From: Amarolinea aalborgensis
Lineage (GTDB): Bacteria; Chloroflexota; Anaerolineae; SSC4; Amarolineaceae
Length of the DNA stretch: 24,240 bases
Reading direction: 5' to 3'
Assembly: GCF_900491745.1 (NCBI RefSeq)
Contig: NZ_UETR01000045.1
Span: forward strand, 1 to 24,240
Below are positions 1-7,335 of this stretch, in pieces. Position 1 is the stretch's first letter. Each line of letters starts with the position of its first letter. The translations under genes were made by a program, and so were the position numbers. The notes beneath the pieces are model-generated. The model made no database searches, had not been told where the DNA came from, and saw nothing but the letters and a program-made list of their open reading frames with translations.

Positions 1-1
1 G

Positions 2-175
2 ATCTGCCGTCTATTTGATTGGGAAACCTGGCGGCTGGAGCAGATCGTGACGCGCCTGCATGCGCAAGGCCGCCTGCAGCGAGACGTGACGATCGAGGGA
101 CGTCCGGGAAGGTATTTGCAGGGGCAGGAGATTGAAGAGGGTGAGAGCAAGGAGAGAGGGGGAACCTACGAATGA
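2..175 (+). CDS. C-terminal end of an unidentified protein (5' truncated)
   Basis: One frame is open from the window edge to a TGA at 173-175, giving 57 residues that begin ICRLFDWETWRLEQIV and end GGTYE. The stretch WRLEQIVTRLHAQGRL followed by a short basic strand-turn-strand (EGRPGRYLQG) resembles the recognition helix and wing of a winged-helix module. That is only a structural impression and I cannot name the family. The stop overlaps the ATG of the downstream LysM gene (ATG at 172, TGA at 173), so the two genes are probably co-transcribed and translationally coupled. Upstream domains lie outside the window. Confidence 0.5.
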   Translation: MCRLFDWETWRLEQIVTRLHAQGRLQRDVTIEGRPGRYLQGQEIEEGESKERGGTYE

Positions 176-1200
176 TGTCAACGAATAGATGGCAGCTGGC
201 TGCGGCTGTAGCCGGCATTTTGTTGGGGGCGCTGCTGTTGGCTGGCGCGGGGCAGCGGACGGCGGCGGCAGCAGTCAGCGCCGCGCCGCGCATGATCAGC
301 GCGGCCGACGCAGGTCAGGCCGGCAATATCGTGTACACCGTACGGCGTGGAGACACGCTGTATTCCATCGCACGGCGCTACCGCACCTCCGCGCTCACGC
401 TGATGCGCATCAATCAACTCAGCAATCCCAATCGCATCTACATTGGACAGCGCCTGCTGATCCCGGTCGCAGGCCCGACGCCAGCGCCGACGACGGCGCC
501 CGTGGAGCCGGTGGAGGAGATCACCATCATCCAGCCCTCGATGGGGATGACGATCACCAGCCCGGTTATCGTGCGCGGCGTTGGGCGCGGCTTCGAGCAG
601 AACCTGGGCGTGCGCATTCTGGACGCCGCCGGTTTTGAGATCGGCGGCGGTAATGCCATGATTAGCGGCGAGTTAGGTCAGCGCGGGCCGTACACCGGAG
701 TGATCACCTTCACGGTGCCGGCCAACGCGCAGCCGGGCCGCATCCAGGTTTTTGCCGCCAGCCCGCGCGACGGCGCGTTCGAGCATCTCAACTCGGTTTC
801 TGTGCAGCTGCCTGGCTCAGGGCTGGACGCTGCGCTGGAGAAGCTTAAGGCCGCGTTGGAGTCGGCTGACCAGGCGGCGCTGGAGCAACTGCTGGGGCGG
901 CCATTCCTCTTTGGCCTCTACCGCAGCGAAGGGCTGCAGAGTGAAGACCCGGCGCAGGTCATGGGGCTGCTGACGTCGTATGGCTTGGGCAATCCCAAGA
1001 TCTTTGTAGATTTTTCTGTGGATGCGCGCAAACTGCTGGAAAAATCCGGCGGCGCGCCCGCAGGGGTTGAGCATGTGGCCTACAGCACCGGCTGGGGCGC
1101 GGATGGCGCCTGGTCCGCGTTTCTTTACCTGGGCAGCCAGGGGGGCCAGATGCGCTGGACTGGCATCGTGTTGGTTTCGCCTGAGGCAAGAGATTTCTAA
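172..1200 (+). CDS. Secreted LysM domain protein with Gmad2-like Ig domain
   Basis: The protein has 342 residues. Residues 1-36 form a signal peptide or N-terminal anchor: Arg near the start, a hydrophobic Leu/Ala core, then Ala-rich sequence. One LysM domain spans about 53-98 (YTVRRGDTLYSIARRY ... IYIGQRLLIP), the family's usual peptidoglycan or chitin-type glycan binding module. A Pro/Thr/Ala linker (about 99-115) leads to a beta-rich domain at 116-214. There ITIIQPSMGMTITSPVIVRG and the closing VFAASPRDG look like the Gmad2 immunoglobulin-like domain known from spore-germination and envelope proteins. The last 120 residues are a separate unassigned domain. The purine-rich AGAGGGGG ends about 9 nt before the ATG at 172; ATG 175 is also possible. 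The protein likely sits on the outer face of the membrane or wall. The LysM call is firm and the Gmad2 call is moderate. Confidence 0.85.
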   Translation: MMSTNRWQLAAAVAGILLGALLLAGAGQRTAAAAVSAAPRMISAADAGQAGNIVYTVRRGDTLYSIARRYRTSALTLMRINQLSNPNRIYIGQRLLIPVAGPTPAPTTAPVEPVEEITIIQPSMGMTITSPVIVRGVGRGFEQNLGVRILDAAGFEIGGGNAMISGELGQRGPYTGVITFTVPANAQPGRIQVFAASPRDGAFEHLNSVSVQLPGSGLDAALEKLKAALESADQAALEQLLGRPFLFGLYRSEGLQSEDPAQVMGLLTSYGLGNPKIFVDFSVDARKLLEKSGGAPAGVEHVAYSTGWGADGAWSAFLYLGSQGGQMRWTGIVLVSPEARDF

Positions 1201-1208
1201 CCAGCGAG

Positions 1209-3473
1209 CTACCGCAGCCGCACGCGGCCGAGGACAGCGGCTTGTTCGGTCAGATTGACAGGTAATTGAAACTGCGTGGTGGGATCATGCAGGCTGACCA
1301 GGATGTCGTATTCGCCGCTGGCGGCGTCGGCCGGCAGGGTCAGGCGATAGTGCTCCTCGCGCAATCGCCCGACCTGCCAATCCGTTGGGGGCGTGTCTTC
1401 GATGTTGGCCGGCCAGTCAACGCTCACGGCCGTCTCTTCGCTGGCCGCATGGCGCAGACTCGTCACCACGACATAGTCCACGCGCAGGCGCTGCAGCGGC
1501 CGCCAGAACAAGACCAGATCGAGAGCCTGGCCGGGCGCGAGGCTGCGGCGATTGACGTCGTAGCCCACCAGTTCAATTTGGTCGTCGAAATTGAGCGCCA
1601 CCGGGTTGGGCAGGCCGGCCTCGGTGAGACGCGGTTCGATGCGCAGATCGCTCAGCGGCGCACGCACGGCGCCTGCGGTCGCGGTCAGCCTGGCAGGGAC
1701 CGCGGCGCCGTCGCTGGCGCGGGTGACGCTGACGAACAGGCGGCAGGCGCACGGCGCGGGTGCGGTCTCCGGCAGGCGAAGCTGATGCTCGTCGCGCACC
1801 TGTTCGCCGGCCCGCCAGCGGCTGGTGGCATAGTTGCCGCGGGCGGGGAAACTATCCTGGCGCAGGATAACCAGGTCGGCGTCATCCACGATGATCAGGC
1901 TGATGCTGTAATCGGCGCCAGGCGCGGTCAGGGCCTGCCAGAAGAGCGTCACCTTCAGGGTCTGGCCGGGCGTCAGGTCGGTTTCTGGAATGGAAACCGC
2001 GCGCAGGCGCAGGGTTTGGTCGAAGGTGGCATCCACTGCGCTGGCGGCGGCGACGGCGGCCGGGCTGGGCGCTGACGGCGCGGCGTAGGCGGGCGCGATG
2101 GTGAACCAGGGAATCGCCGCGGCCAGGAGGATCAAACCGCTGCCCAGCCACAGGCCCACCCGATCGCGCCACACGAAGGGCGTCAACGTGTTGACGCCCG
2201 CAGCCCAAAGCACAGCGACGGCGGCCACGGCGGGGAAGAGATAGCGACCTTGCGGCGGGTAGAGGGTGGCCCAGCCCCAGACGGATACGAAGACGATGAG
2301 GCACCAGGTGATCAGCAGCCACAGCTTGAGTGAGCTGCCGCGCGCCGCGCGTGCCAGATGCTCGCTGGCCGTGCGTTCGACCAGGCGCAGGCGGTTGAAC
2401 CGCCACCAGACGATCAAGGCCCCCAGGCAGCCGACGATCCCCACGATGGTCAGGACATTGTAGACCACGTAGACCCAGGCGGGCGGGGGCACGTTGAGCC
2501 AGCCGAATAAGGCCCAGAACGAGCGCCAGGCATAGTTGCCTTGCTGCACGAACTCAGTCCAGGTCGGCCAATCCGGCCGCGGGGGCAGCAGTTCGAAGAG
2601 GCTGCGCAGGCCAAAGACATTGCCGCTGAGCAGCAGGTTGCGGACGTACCACCAGCCCGCGACGAGGAACGCCAGGCCGAAGGTGATGCCGTGCCACTGC
2701 CAAAAATAGGCCCAGGAACGTTCATGCATGGCAAACGCGGTCAGGATAATGAAGGTGAGCGGCAGGAGCAGCAGGGCGCTTTGTTTGGTCAAGGCAGCAA
2801 GCCCCAGCGCCAGGCCCAGGCTGATCAGGCGGCGCGTGGTGGGCGGCCGGTTGAGGGTGCGGGCGAGCAGCAGTAGAATCAGCGCGGTGGCGGCCACGAC
2901 CAGGTTGTCGTTGTTGACCGAAGCGCTGATGAAGATGAACTGCGGATTGGTTGCCACGAACAGCGCCGCCAGTTGGGCAATGGCAGGCTGGTTGGGGAAT
3001 ACCTGCCAGGCCAGCCCGTAGGCGCACGATACGGTCACTGCGCCGAGCAGCAGCGAGAAAAGGCGCAGCACGCGCATGGCGAACACTGCGCCGCGCGGAG
3101 GCCAGGCGTAATCGGCCCCGTGAATGACATGATTGACATTGGCGATGGTTTCGGTCTGATTGAGCGCCGCATGTGGATTGAGGCGGATGATTCGACTGGC
3201 ATCGCTGAGGTCAATGGGTAGGGTTAGCCAGTCGGCCAGTAGGTAGTAGAGCGGGGGTTGCGCAGCCAGTTGGCGCATTGGCGAGTCAGGCGCGGCCAGG
3301 GCCGGCGGCAGGCCATGGCCTTCGCGCAGCCAGCGGACAAACTGGAAGTGCAGGTCTTCATCAGGCGACTCGAAAAGCGGGTTGACCAGGCTGTAGGTCA
3401 AGCCCAACAGCAGGAAAATGATCAGAATGAGAACAAGGGGGCGCCGGGCCGCCGGTGGTTGTTGATCGAGCAT
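1209..3473 (-). CDS. Polytopic membrane protein, DUF2142/GT39-like
   Basis: The 754-residue protein has many hydrophobic helices in residues 10-480. The first (about 12-33) is followed by the loop motif ESPDEDLHFQFVRWLREG at 35-52. An acidic loop after the first helix is typical of GT-C fold glycosyltransferases and DUF2142-type membrane proteins, which use lipid-linked sugar donors. A second loop contains QPPLYYLLADWL, also common in that group. The C-terminal 240 residues are non-membrane and beta-rich, with two related halves (LTPGQTLKVTLFWQAL and LAPGQALDLVLFWRPL), probably an extracytoplasmic sandwich domain repeated twice. The gene is convergent with the LysM gene, leaving 8 nt between stops. 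It has its own extended -10 promoter upstream. The exact substrate is unknown. This could be a family member that is not a transferase. Confidence 0.75.
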   Translation of the reverse strand: MLDQQPPAARRPLVLILIIFLLLGLTYSLVNPLFESPDEDLHFQFVRWLREGHGLPPALAAPDSPMRQLAAQPPLYYLLADWLTLPIDLSDASRIIRLNPHAALNQTETIANVNHVIHGADYAWPPRGAVFAMRVLRLFSLLLGAVTVSCAYGLAWQVFPNQPAIAQLAALFVATNPQFIFISASVNNDNLVVAATALILLLLARTLNRPPTTRRLISLGLALGLAALTKQSALLLLPLTFIILTAFAMHERSWAYFWQWHGITFGLAFLVAGWWYVRNLLLSGNVFGLRSLFELLPPRPDWPTWTEFVQQGNYAWRSFWALFGWLNVPPPAWVYVVYNVLTIVGIVGCLGALIVWWRFNRLRLVERTASEHLARAARGSSLKLWLLITWCLIVFVSVWGWATLYPPQGRYLFPAVAAVAVLWAAGVNTLTPFVWRDRVGLWLGSGLILLAAAIPWFTIAPAYAAPSAPSPAAVAAASAVDATFDQTLRLRAVSIPETDLTPGQTLKVTLFWQALTAPGADYSISLIIVDDADLVILRQDSFPARGNYATSRWRAGEQVRDEHQLRLPETAPAPCACRLFVSVTRASDGAAVPARLTATAGAVRAPLSDLRIEPRLTEAGLPNPVALNFDDQIELVGYDVNRRSLAPGQALDLVLFWRPLQRLRVDYVVVTSLRHAASEETAVSVDWPANIEDTPPTDWQVGRLREEHYRLTLPADAASGEYDILVSLHDPTTQFQLPVNLTEQAAVLGRVRLR

Positions 3474-3522
3474 GGTGCCTGTCCCAGATTGTTTGGCGGC
3501 CCGCGCGGGGCCGTGCGAGGAG

Positions 3523-3531
3523 ATTATAGCA
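3523..3531 (-). promoter_or_regulatory. Extended -10 promoter for the 754-residue membrane protein
   Basis: On the minus strand the sequence reads TGC-TATAAT, a perfect -10 hexamer with the TGn extension. It lies about 50 nt before the start codon at 3473. No convincing -35 hexamer stands 16-18 nt upstream, which is usual for extended -10 promoters. Confidence 0.6.
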
Positions 3532-3578
3532 CAGCGCGGTCAGAAGGCGAATGAACTGCCGACCAGAAAGGACGCTTG

Positions 3579-3875
3579 ATGCACAGCGTGCCAACGGATA
3601 CGCCGAATGAAGTTGAAATCATCGCAGCGGAGAACCGCTTGATCTGGCATATTCACGCTGCGCCCACGCACGCGGAGGTGAACCTGCGCGGCCATCGTGT
3701 GCGGCTGGAGGCGTTGGCCGACAGCGGGGGCGGCATCAGCGTGGTGGTTGATGCGGAAGCGCCCTTTGCCCTGGAGATGGAGGCCGGCCATACTGTTTTC
3801 TATGAATCGGCGCCCGCCGGGCGCACGGCCTATCTGCTCACCTACCTGGATCGCACCGATGTGCGCCAGGTTTGA
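3579..3875 (+). CDS. Small hypothetical protein, 98 residues
   Basis: I do not recognise the family. The product begins MHSVPTDTPNEVEII and has alternating hydrophobic residues suggesting a compact all-beta protein (LIWHIHAAPTHAEVNLRG, ISVVVDAEAPFALEME). There is no signal peptide or membrane helix. An AAGGA at 3567-3571 lies 7 nt before ATG 3579, so I prefer this start to the TTG three bases upstream. Codon third positions are GC-rich, like neighbouring genes, which supports real coding. The gene is divergent from the membrane protein at 1209-3473 and is followed at once by two terminator-like palindromes, so it is probably monocistronic. Confidence 0.6.
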   Translation: MHSVPTDTPNEVEIIAAENRLIWHIHAAPTHAEVNLRGHRVRLEALADSGGGISVVVDAEAPFALEMEAGHTVFYESAPAGRTAYLLTYLDRTDVRQV

Positions 3876-3876
3876 C

Positions 3877-3909
3877 AGAAGTCGGGTTCCCACAAGAAAC
3901 CCGACTTCT
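3877..3909. repeat. Perfect 12-bp palindrome, terminator-like, copy 1
   Basis: AGAAGTCGGGTT (3877-3888) pairs perfectly with AACCCGACTTCT (3898-3909) across a 9-nt loop, starting 2 nt after the stop of the 98-residue gene. The U-tract after it is weak. A near-copy lies 55 nt downstream, so it belongs to a repeated element rather than being a one-off terminator. Confidence 0.65.
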
Positions 3910-3930
3910 TGCTCATTGACTTTCATTCCG

Positions 3931-3970
3931 AACAGAAGTCGGATTTCACAAGAAACCCGACTTTTTGTTT
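3931..3970. terminator. Second palindrome copy with T-tract, probable terminator
   Basis: The sequence repeats the previous element with a few changes: AAGTCGG pairs with CCGACTT around a loop containing the same CACAAGAAA. It is followed by CTTTTTGTTT, a usable U-tract for intrinsic termination on the plus strand. One stem position is mismatched (A opposite C). Confidence 0.6.
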
Positions 3971-3986
3971 GACCTGACCTGCATCA

Positions 3987-4015
3987 TTGGCGCTTTGCCA
4001 CTGATCTGCTACACT
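3987..4015 (+). promoter_or_regulatory. Sigma70-type promoter for the CBS gene
   Basis: TTGGCG (3987-3992), a 17-nt spacer, then TACACT (4010-4015) preceded by TGC, so the -10 is extended. The transcript would start near 4022 and carry a leader of about 105 nt before the chosen CBS start codon. Confidence 0.55.
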
Positions 4016-4126
4016 GTCCGCAAGGCGCGCGGCCTTGCGCCCGCCCACTAGGGCGATCAGGAGTGAATGCCTCCGCCTATCGAAAAGAATCTTGTCAGCC
4101 ACATTATTAATAGAAAGAGGTACATC

Positions 4127-4549
4127 ATGTCGGTCAAGATTGTGAAGGATATTATGCACAAGGGCGTCATTGCCTGCCATCCCAACACGGCAGTGACCGA
4201 GGTTGTGCGCGTCCTGGCAGATACTGAAGTCCATGCGATTGTTGTCACCGGGCCCGACGGCGAACTGACAGGCATCATCTCGCACATGGACGTGATTCCC
4301 TTGTTTGGGCAACCGCTTGAGGGCAAAACGGCCGGCGAGATCATGACTCGTAACGTCGTCACGGTCAGCCTGGAGAATACCGTGGGTGAGGCGATGAAGC
4401 TCATGGTTGAGAAACATATTCACCGCGTAGTCGTCACTGAGGCGGGGCCGAATGGCGCGCGGATTCCAGTAGGTGTCCTTTCGACGACCGACATCGTGCG
4501 CGAGATGCGCGGGTCGCGCTGGATGTGGTATTTCAGCCCTAATCCCTGA
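4127..4549 (+). CDS. CBS domain pair protein
   Basis: The 140-residue protein consists almost entirely of two CBS motifs (a Bateman module). The first spans about residues 8-62 (IMHKGVIACHPNTAVTEV ... LTGIISHMDVI). The second spans about 70-130 (EIMTRNVVTVSLENTVGEAM ... PVGVLSTTDIV). Such stand-alone modules bind adenine nucleotides and act as energy or redox sensors, or regulate partner proteins in trans. The ligand cannot be read from sequence. I chose ATG 4127 because AAGAGG lies 6 nt upstream and MSVKIVKDIM is the normal family start. An in-frame ATG at 4067 would add 20 unrelated residues, although it has AGGAG 3 nt upstream. It lies upstream of folD on the same strand with a 90-nt gap holding a hairpin. 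Confidence 0.85.
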   Translation: MSVKIVKDIMHKGVIACHPNTAVTEVVRVLADTEVHAIVVTGPDGELTGIISHMDVIPLFGQPLEGKTAGEIMTRNVVTVSLENTVGEAMKLMVEKHIHRVVVTEAGPNGARIPVGVLSTTDIVREMRGSRWMWYFSPNP

Positions 4550-4584
4550 CCCCGGCGAGTCGCAACCAAGAGGCTCACAGCCGT

Positions 4585-4611
4585 GTGACCGGCGCGTTGC
4601 GCGCCAGTCAC
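4585..4611. other. Strong hairpin between the CBS gene and folD
   Basis: GTGAC plus GGCGCG pair with CGCGCC plus GTCAC around a TTG loop. There is one C/A mismatch between the two stem blocks. No T-tract follows, so this is more likely an RNA-stability or attenuation element, or a repeat remnant, than a terminator. Confidence 0.45.
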
Positions 4612-4639
4612 CGAATCAACTTGAAAAGCGAGAACAATC

Positions 4640-5521
4640 ATGACTGCAACCATCATTGATGGCAAGGCGATAGCGGCACGCATCCGCGCGGACCTGGCGC
4701 TGGAAGTGGCCGCGCTGCGCGAGAAGACCGGCCGTGTGCCTGGCCTGGCCACCGTGCTTGTGGGGGAGAATCCAGCATCGCAGGCCTATGTCAGCTCCAA
4801 GCGCAAAGCCTGCGCGGAGCTTGGCATCGAATCGTTTGGGCACGAGATGCCGGCGTCCATCGGCCAGGCTGATTTGGAAGCGCTCGTGCGTGATCTCAAC
4901 GCCAACCCGGCCGTCAACGGCATCCTTGTGCAGCTGCCGCTGCCGGGAGGCCTGGATGAAGAGGCTGTGCTGAGCACCATCAGCCTGGAAAAAGATGTAG
5001 ATGGATTTCACCCGATCAACATTGGGCGGCTGAACATGAAGGGACGCCCGCCGCTGTTCGTGCCCTGCACACCGTTGGGCTGCCTGACCTTGCTCGAAGA
5101 TGCGGGCGTGCACATCAGCGGCGCGGATGCGGTGGTGGTCGGTCGCAGCAACATTGTGGGCATCCCGATGGCCGCGCTGCTGCGCAACCATGACGCGACC
5201 GTCACGGTTTGTCACAGCCGCACGCGCGACCTACCCGCCAAAGTGCGCCAAGCCGACATCGTGGTGGCGGCCATCGGCCGACCGGAAATGATCAGGGGCG
5301 ATTGGTTGAAGCCAGGCGCGGTGGTGATTGACGTGGGCATCAACCGGATTGCAGACGCCAGTAAGAAGAGCGGATCACGCCTGGTGGGCGATGTCGCATT
5401 CGAGGAAGCCAGGGAGGTGGCCGGCGCCATCACCCCGGTGCCTGGCGGTGTTGGCCCGATGACGATCGCCATGCTGCTGCAGAATACCGTGACCAGCTTC
5501 AAGCGCGCGCACGGGTTGTAA
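4640..5521 (+). CDS. folD: Methylenetetrahydrofolate dehydrogenase/cyclohydrolase
   Basis: This bifunctional cytoplasmic enzyme converts 5,10-methylene-THF to 5,10-methenyl-THF using NADP, then hydrolyses that to 10-formyl-THF for purine and formyl-Met synthesis. Its 293 residues match the family length. The substrate and catalytic residues fall where expected: Tyr50 and Lys54 in SQAYVSSKRKAC, GILVQLPLP at 94-102, and Asp121 in KDVDGFHP. The nucleotide-binding segment VVVGRSNIVGIPMA is at 165-178. The signature PVPGGVGPMTIAML is at 266-279. Only a weak purine-rich ribosome site precedes ATG 4640. The next gene starts 3 nt after the stop, so they are co-transcribed. Nothing is unusual in the protein. 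Confidence 0.97.
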   Translation: MTATIIDGKAIAARIRADLALEVAALREKTGRVPGLATVLVGENPASQAYVSSKRKACAELGIESFGHEMPASIGQADLEALVRDLNANPAVNGILVQLPLPGGLDEEAVLSTISLEKDVDGFHPINIGRLNMKGRPPLFVPCTPLGCLTLLEDAGVHISGADAVVVGRSNIVGIPMAALLRNHDATVTVCHSRTRDLPAKVRQADIVVAAIGRPEMIRGDWLKPGAVVIDVGINRIADASKKSGSRLVGDVAFEEAREVAGAITPVPGGVGPMTIAMLLQNTVTSFKRAHGL

Positions 5522-5524
5522 CTC

Positions 5525-5959
5525 ATGGCTAAAGAACGAGCGGTTGAGGAGATTCAAATTCAGATTGGCGACAGTCGCTACACGCTGACAGGCGGCGGGT
5601 TTGCGGACATGGTGGATAAGGTCAAGGGCGTGCCTGGCCGCCGCTTTCGCTCTTTTGCCAACGACAAACACTGGGTGCTGCCGGTTTCACCGGAGGAAGC
5701 CGAGACCGCGCTCAGTCCCTACCACTTGACTCTGGTGGGCAAGGCGCTGAAAGTTGCCATCATGGATCCGACCAACATGCCGACCTCGCCTGACGAGGCG
5801 CTGCCGTTGTTGCAGGAAAATCGCGCCCTCTTGGAGAAGATGATCCAGGATCTGCGCGATGTTCCCTTTTTACTCGGCCGGGAGCCTGATCATCTGGGCG
5901 CGGAGGAGAAGAAGCTGGTCATGCGGAGTGCGCGGGCTGTCGTGGGTTGGAAGGGCTGA
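5525..5959 (+). CDS. Hypothetical protein in operon with folD
   Basis: The 144-residue product is not recognised. The N-terminal 60 residues (IQIQIGDSRYTLTG ... RRFRSFANDKHWVLP) look like a small alpha/beta unit. Its FxNDKHWVLP ending recalls the 'xxWxLP' strand of HARP-like domains, a weak resemblance only. The middle (ALPLLQENRALLEKMIQDLRD) is a likely amphipathic helix. The ATG lies 3 nt after the folD stop, so translation is probably coupled. The last 41 nt overlap the 3' end of the convergent radical SAM gene. GC-rich third positions and operon spacing support real coding. A folate-related job is only suggested by position. Confidence 0.65.
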   Translation: MAKERAVEEIQIQIGDSRYTLTGGGFADMVDKVKGVPGRRFRSFANDKHWVLPVSPEEAETALSPYHLTLVGKALKVAIMDPTNMPTSPDEALPLLQENRALLEKMIQDLRDVPFLLGREPDHLGAEEKKLVMRSARAVVGWKG

Positions 5960-7127
5960 GGTGCAGCGCTTCCCACGCAAAGCCCAAGCGCATCTGCACG
6001 GGCGCGGCGCGGCCGTTGAGCAGAACGTACGGCGCGGCCTGCGCCACATCCACGCCTAATTTCTTGAGCTGGCCTAAGTCGCTGAGCTTGCCATCGAGGC
6101 GAGCGCGTAGAATGTTGCGCATCGTTTGAGGGCCGATGCCCGGCACGCGCACGAGGTCTTGCGGCGCGGCGCGGTTGATTTCGAGTGGGAAACGCTCTGG
6201 GTGCTCCTGTGCCCAGAGCGTTTTTGGATCCTGATCGAGCGGCAGATTGCCCTCGCCATCAAACGGCAGTTCTTCGACGCGAAAGCCGTAGGCGCGCAGC
6301 AGGAAATCGCTTTGGTAAAGACGAAATTCACGCCGCGGCGGCGTGGCGGGCGCACCTTCCAGCGGGGTGTTCCGCACGGGGCTGAACGCGCTGTAGTAGG
6401 CGCGGTGCAGTCCCACCTCGCGGTACAGGCGTTGACTGGCGCCGAGCAGATCGCGGTCGCTCTCGCCGGCCGGGCCAACCACGAACTGCGTGACCATGCC
6501 GGAGCGAGCCACCTGCTGGCCGCTGTTCCCCTGGGTTTGCTGGATCAAGCGCCGGGCACGCTTCAGCGGCTCGACCAGGCTCTCCTCGAAGGTTTTCATC
6601 GGCGCCAGGCGGCTCAAGTGCTGCGCTGTGGGCGCTTCCAGGTTGGTGGACACCCGGTCGGCCAGGTGGACGGCGCGCTCAATCTGTGCTTCTTCGGCCG
6701 CAGGCAGCATCTTCAGATGGATGTACCCGCGGAAGCCGTACTTGAGCCGAATCAACTCCACGGTCTGCAGCATGCGATCCATCGAGCGCACGGCGCCGAT
6801 GATGCCAGAGCTGAGAAAGAGGCCTTGCACCAGCCCAGCTCGCTGCATCTGGTCGAACGATGCGGCCAACTCGTCCGGGCTGAGGGTTTCGCGGCGAAAG
6901 TTGCGGCCAGCGCGGAAGGGGCAGTAGTAGCAGTTCTTCTCACACGCGCTCGTCTGCAGAATTTTCAGGATGGGCGCCTTGCGCCCGTTCGCGCTGAGCT
7001 GTGCGATCGAATCACGCAGGTCAGGCACGCGTGGGGGCAATGCCGCTGGCATCGGCTCGCCTGCTTCCAGGCACGCGTCGTACTGCGCCGCTTGTTCCAA
7101 CCACTCAATTTTTGTGCGTACGTCCAT
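5919..7127 (-). CDS. Radical SAM protein with C-terminal helix-hairpin-helix (putative DNA modification/repair type)
   Basis: The protein has 402 residues. The radical SAM cluster motif Cx3Cx2C is C62, C66 and C69 in SACEKNCYYCPF, ligating a [4Fe-4S] cluster that cleaves S-adenosylmethionine. Downstream segments (LFLSSGIIG, GYIHLKMLP, RVSTNLEAP) fit the TIM-barrel strands of the family annotated as 'putative DNA modification/repair radical SAM protein'. Residues about 324-345 (DLVRVPGIGPQTMRNILRAR) are a helix-hairpin-helix motif, usually non-specific DNA binding. The reaction is not known to me. In other genomes this family is often next to a DUF4130-type partner, which is not present here. 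The start at 7127 is preceded by a good promoter. The gene converges on the folD operon. Confidence 0.88.
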   Translation of the reverse strand: MDVRTKIEWLEQAAQYDACLEAGEPMPAALPPRVPDLRDSIAQLSANGRKAPILKILQTSACEKNCYYCPFRAGRNFRRETLSPDELAASFDQMQRAGLVQGLFLSSGIIGAVRSMDRMLQTVELIRLKYGFRGYIHLKMLPAAEEAQIERAVHLADRVSTNLEAPTAQHLSRLAPMKTFEESLVEPLKRARRLIQQTQGNSGQQVARSGMVTQFVVGPAGESDRDLLGASQRLYREVGLHRAYYSAFSPVRNTPLEGAPATPPRREFRLYQSDFLLRAYGFRVEELPFDGEGNLPLDQDPKTLWAQEHPERFPLEINRAAPQDLVRVPGIGPQTMRNILRARLDGKLSDLGQLKKLGVDVAQAAPYVLLNGRAAPVQMRLGFAWEALHLSPSNPRQPAHSA

Positions 7128-7159
7128 GGTGTGCGCCGCCCCGATGAGAAGATGGGGGT

Positions 7160-7188
7160 ATTATACAGAACAAATGTGCGACGAACAA
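7160..7188 (-). promoter_or_regulatory. Promoter for the radical SAM gene
   Basis: On the minus strand TTGTTC (7183-7188), a 17-nt spacer and TATAAT (7160-7165) lie about 33 nt before the ATG. The -10 is perfect and the -35 matches consensus only in TTG. Confidence 0.6.
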
Positions 7189-7233
7189 ATCAGGAAAGGG
7201 CGTCCAACCCGAAGGTGAATGCTTCCCGCCGGC

Positions 7234-7262
7234 TTGACGCATGGTGGCATCAAGCCTATAAT
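7234..7262 (+). promoter_or_regulatory. Near-consensus sigma70 promoter of the antitoxin gene
   Basis: TTGACG (7234-7239), exactly 17 nt, then TATAAT (7257-7262). This is the best promoter match in the window. It lies about 75 nt before the antitoxin ATG, and the expected start site (about 7269) falls inside the palindrome at 7267-7286. Confidence 0.75.
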
Positions 7263-7266
7263 GATC

Positions 7267-7286
7267 TTGGCCAACATCTTGGCTAA
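7267..7286. promoter_or_regulatory. Probable autoregulatory operator
   Basis: TTGGCCAA and TTGGCTAA, separated by CATC, form an inverted repeat symmetric at 16 of 20 positions. The octamer ATCTTGGC also occurs twice at a 12-nt spacing (7264 and 7276). It begins 5 nt after the -10 box, where a repressor would block transcription. Phd/YefM antitoxins commonly repress their own promoter at such palindromes. The assignment to this antitoxin is inference. Confidence 0.55.
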
Positions 7287-7335
7287 GATAAGACGATTGT
7301 TCGAACGGTGCAACGAGAAGTTGAGAGGTGTCGCC

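Noticed and set aside
1266..2075. 269-codon plus-strand frame opposite the 754-residue membrane protein
   Set aside because: Composition is typical of an antisense frame (rich in Gly, Arg, Gln, His), without motifs; the opposite frame is longer and coherent.
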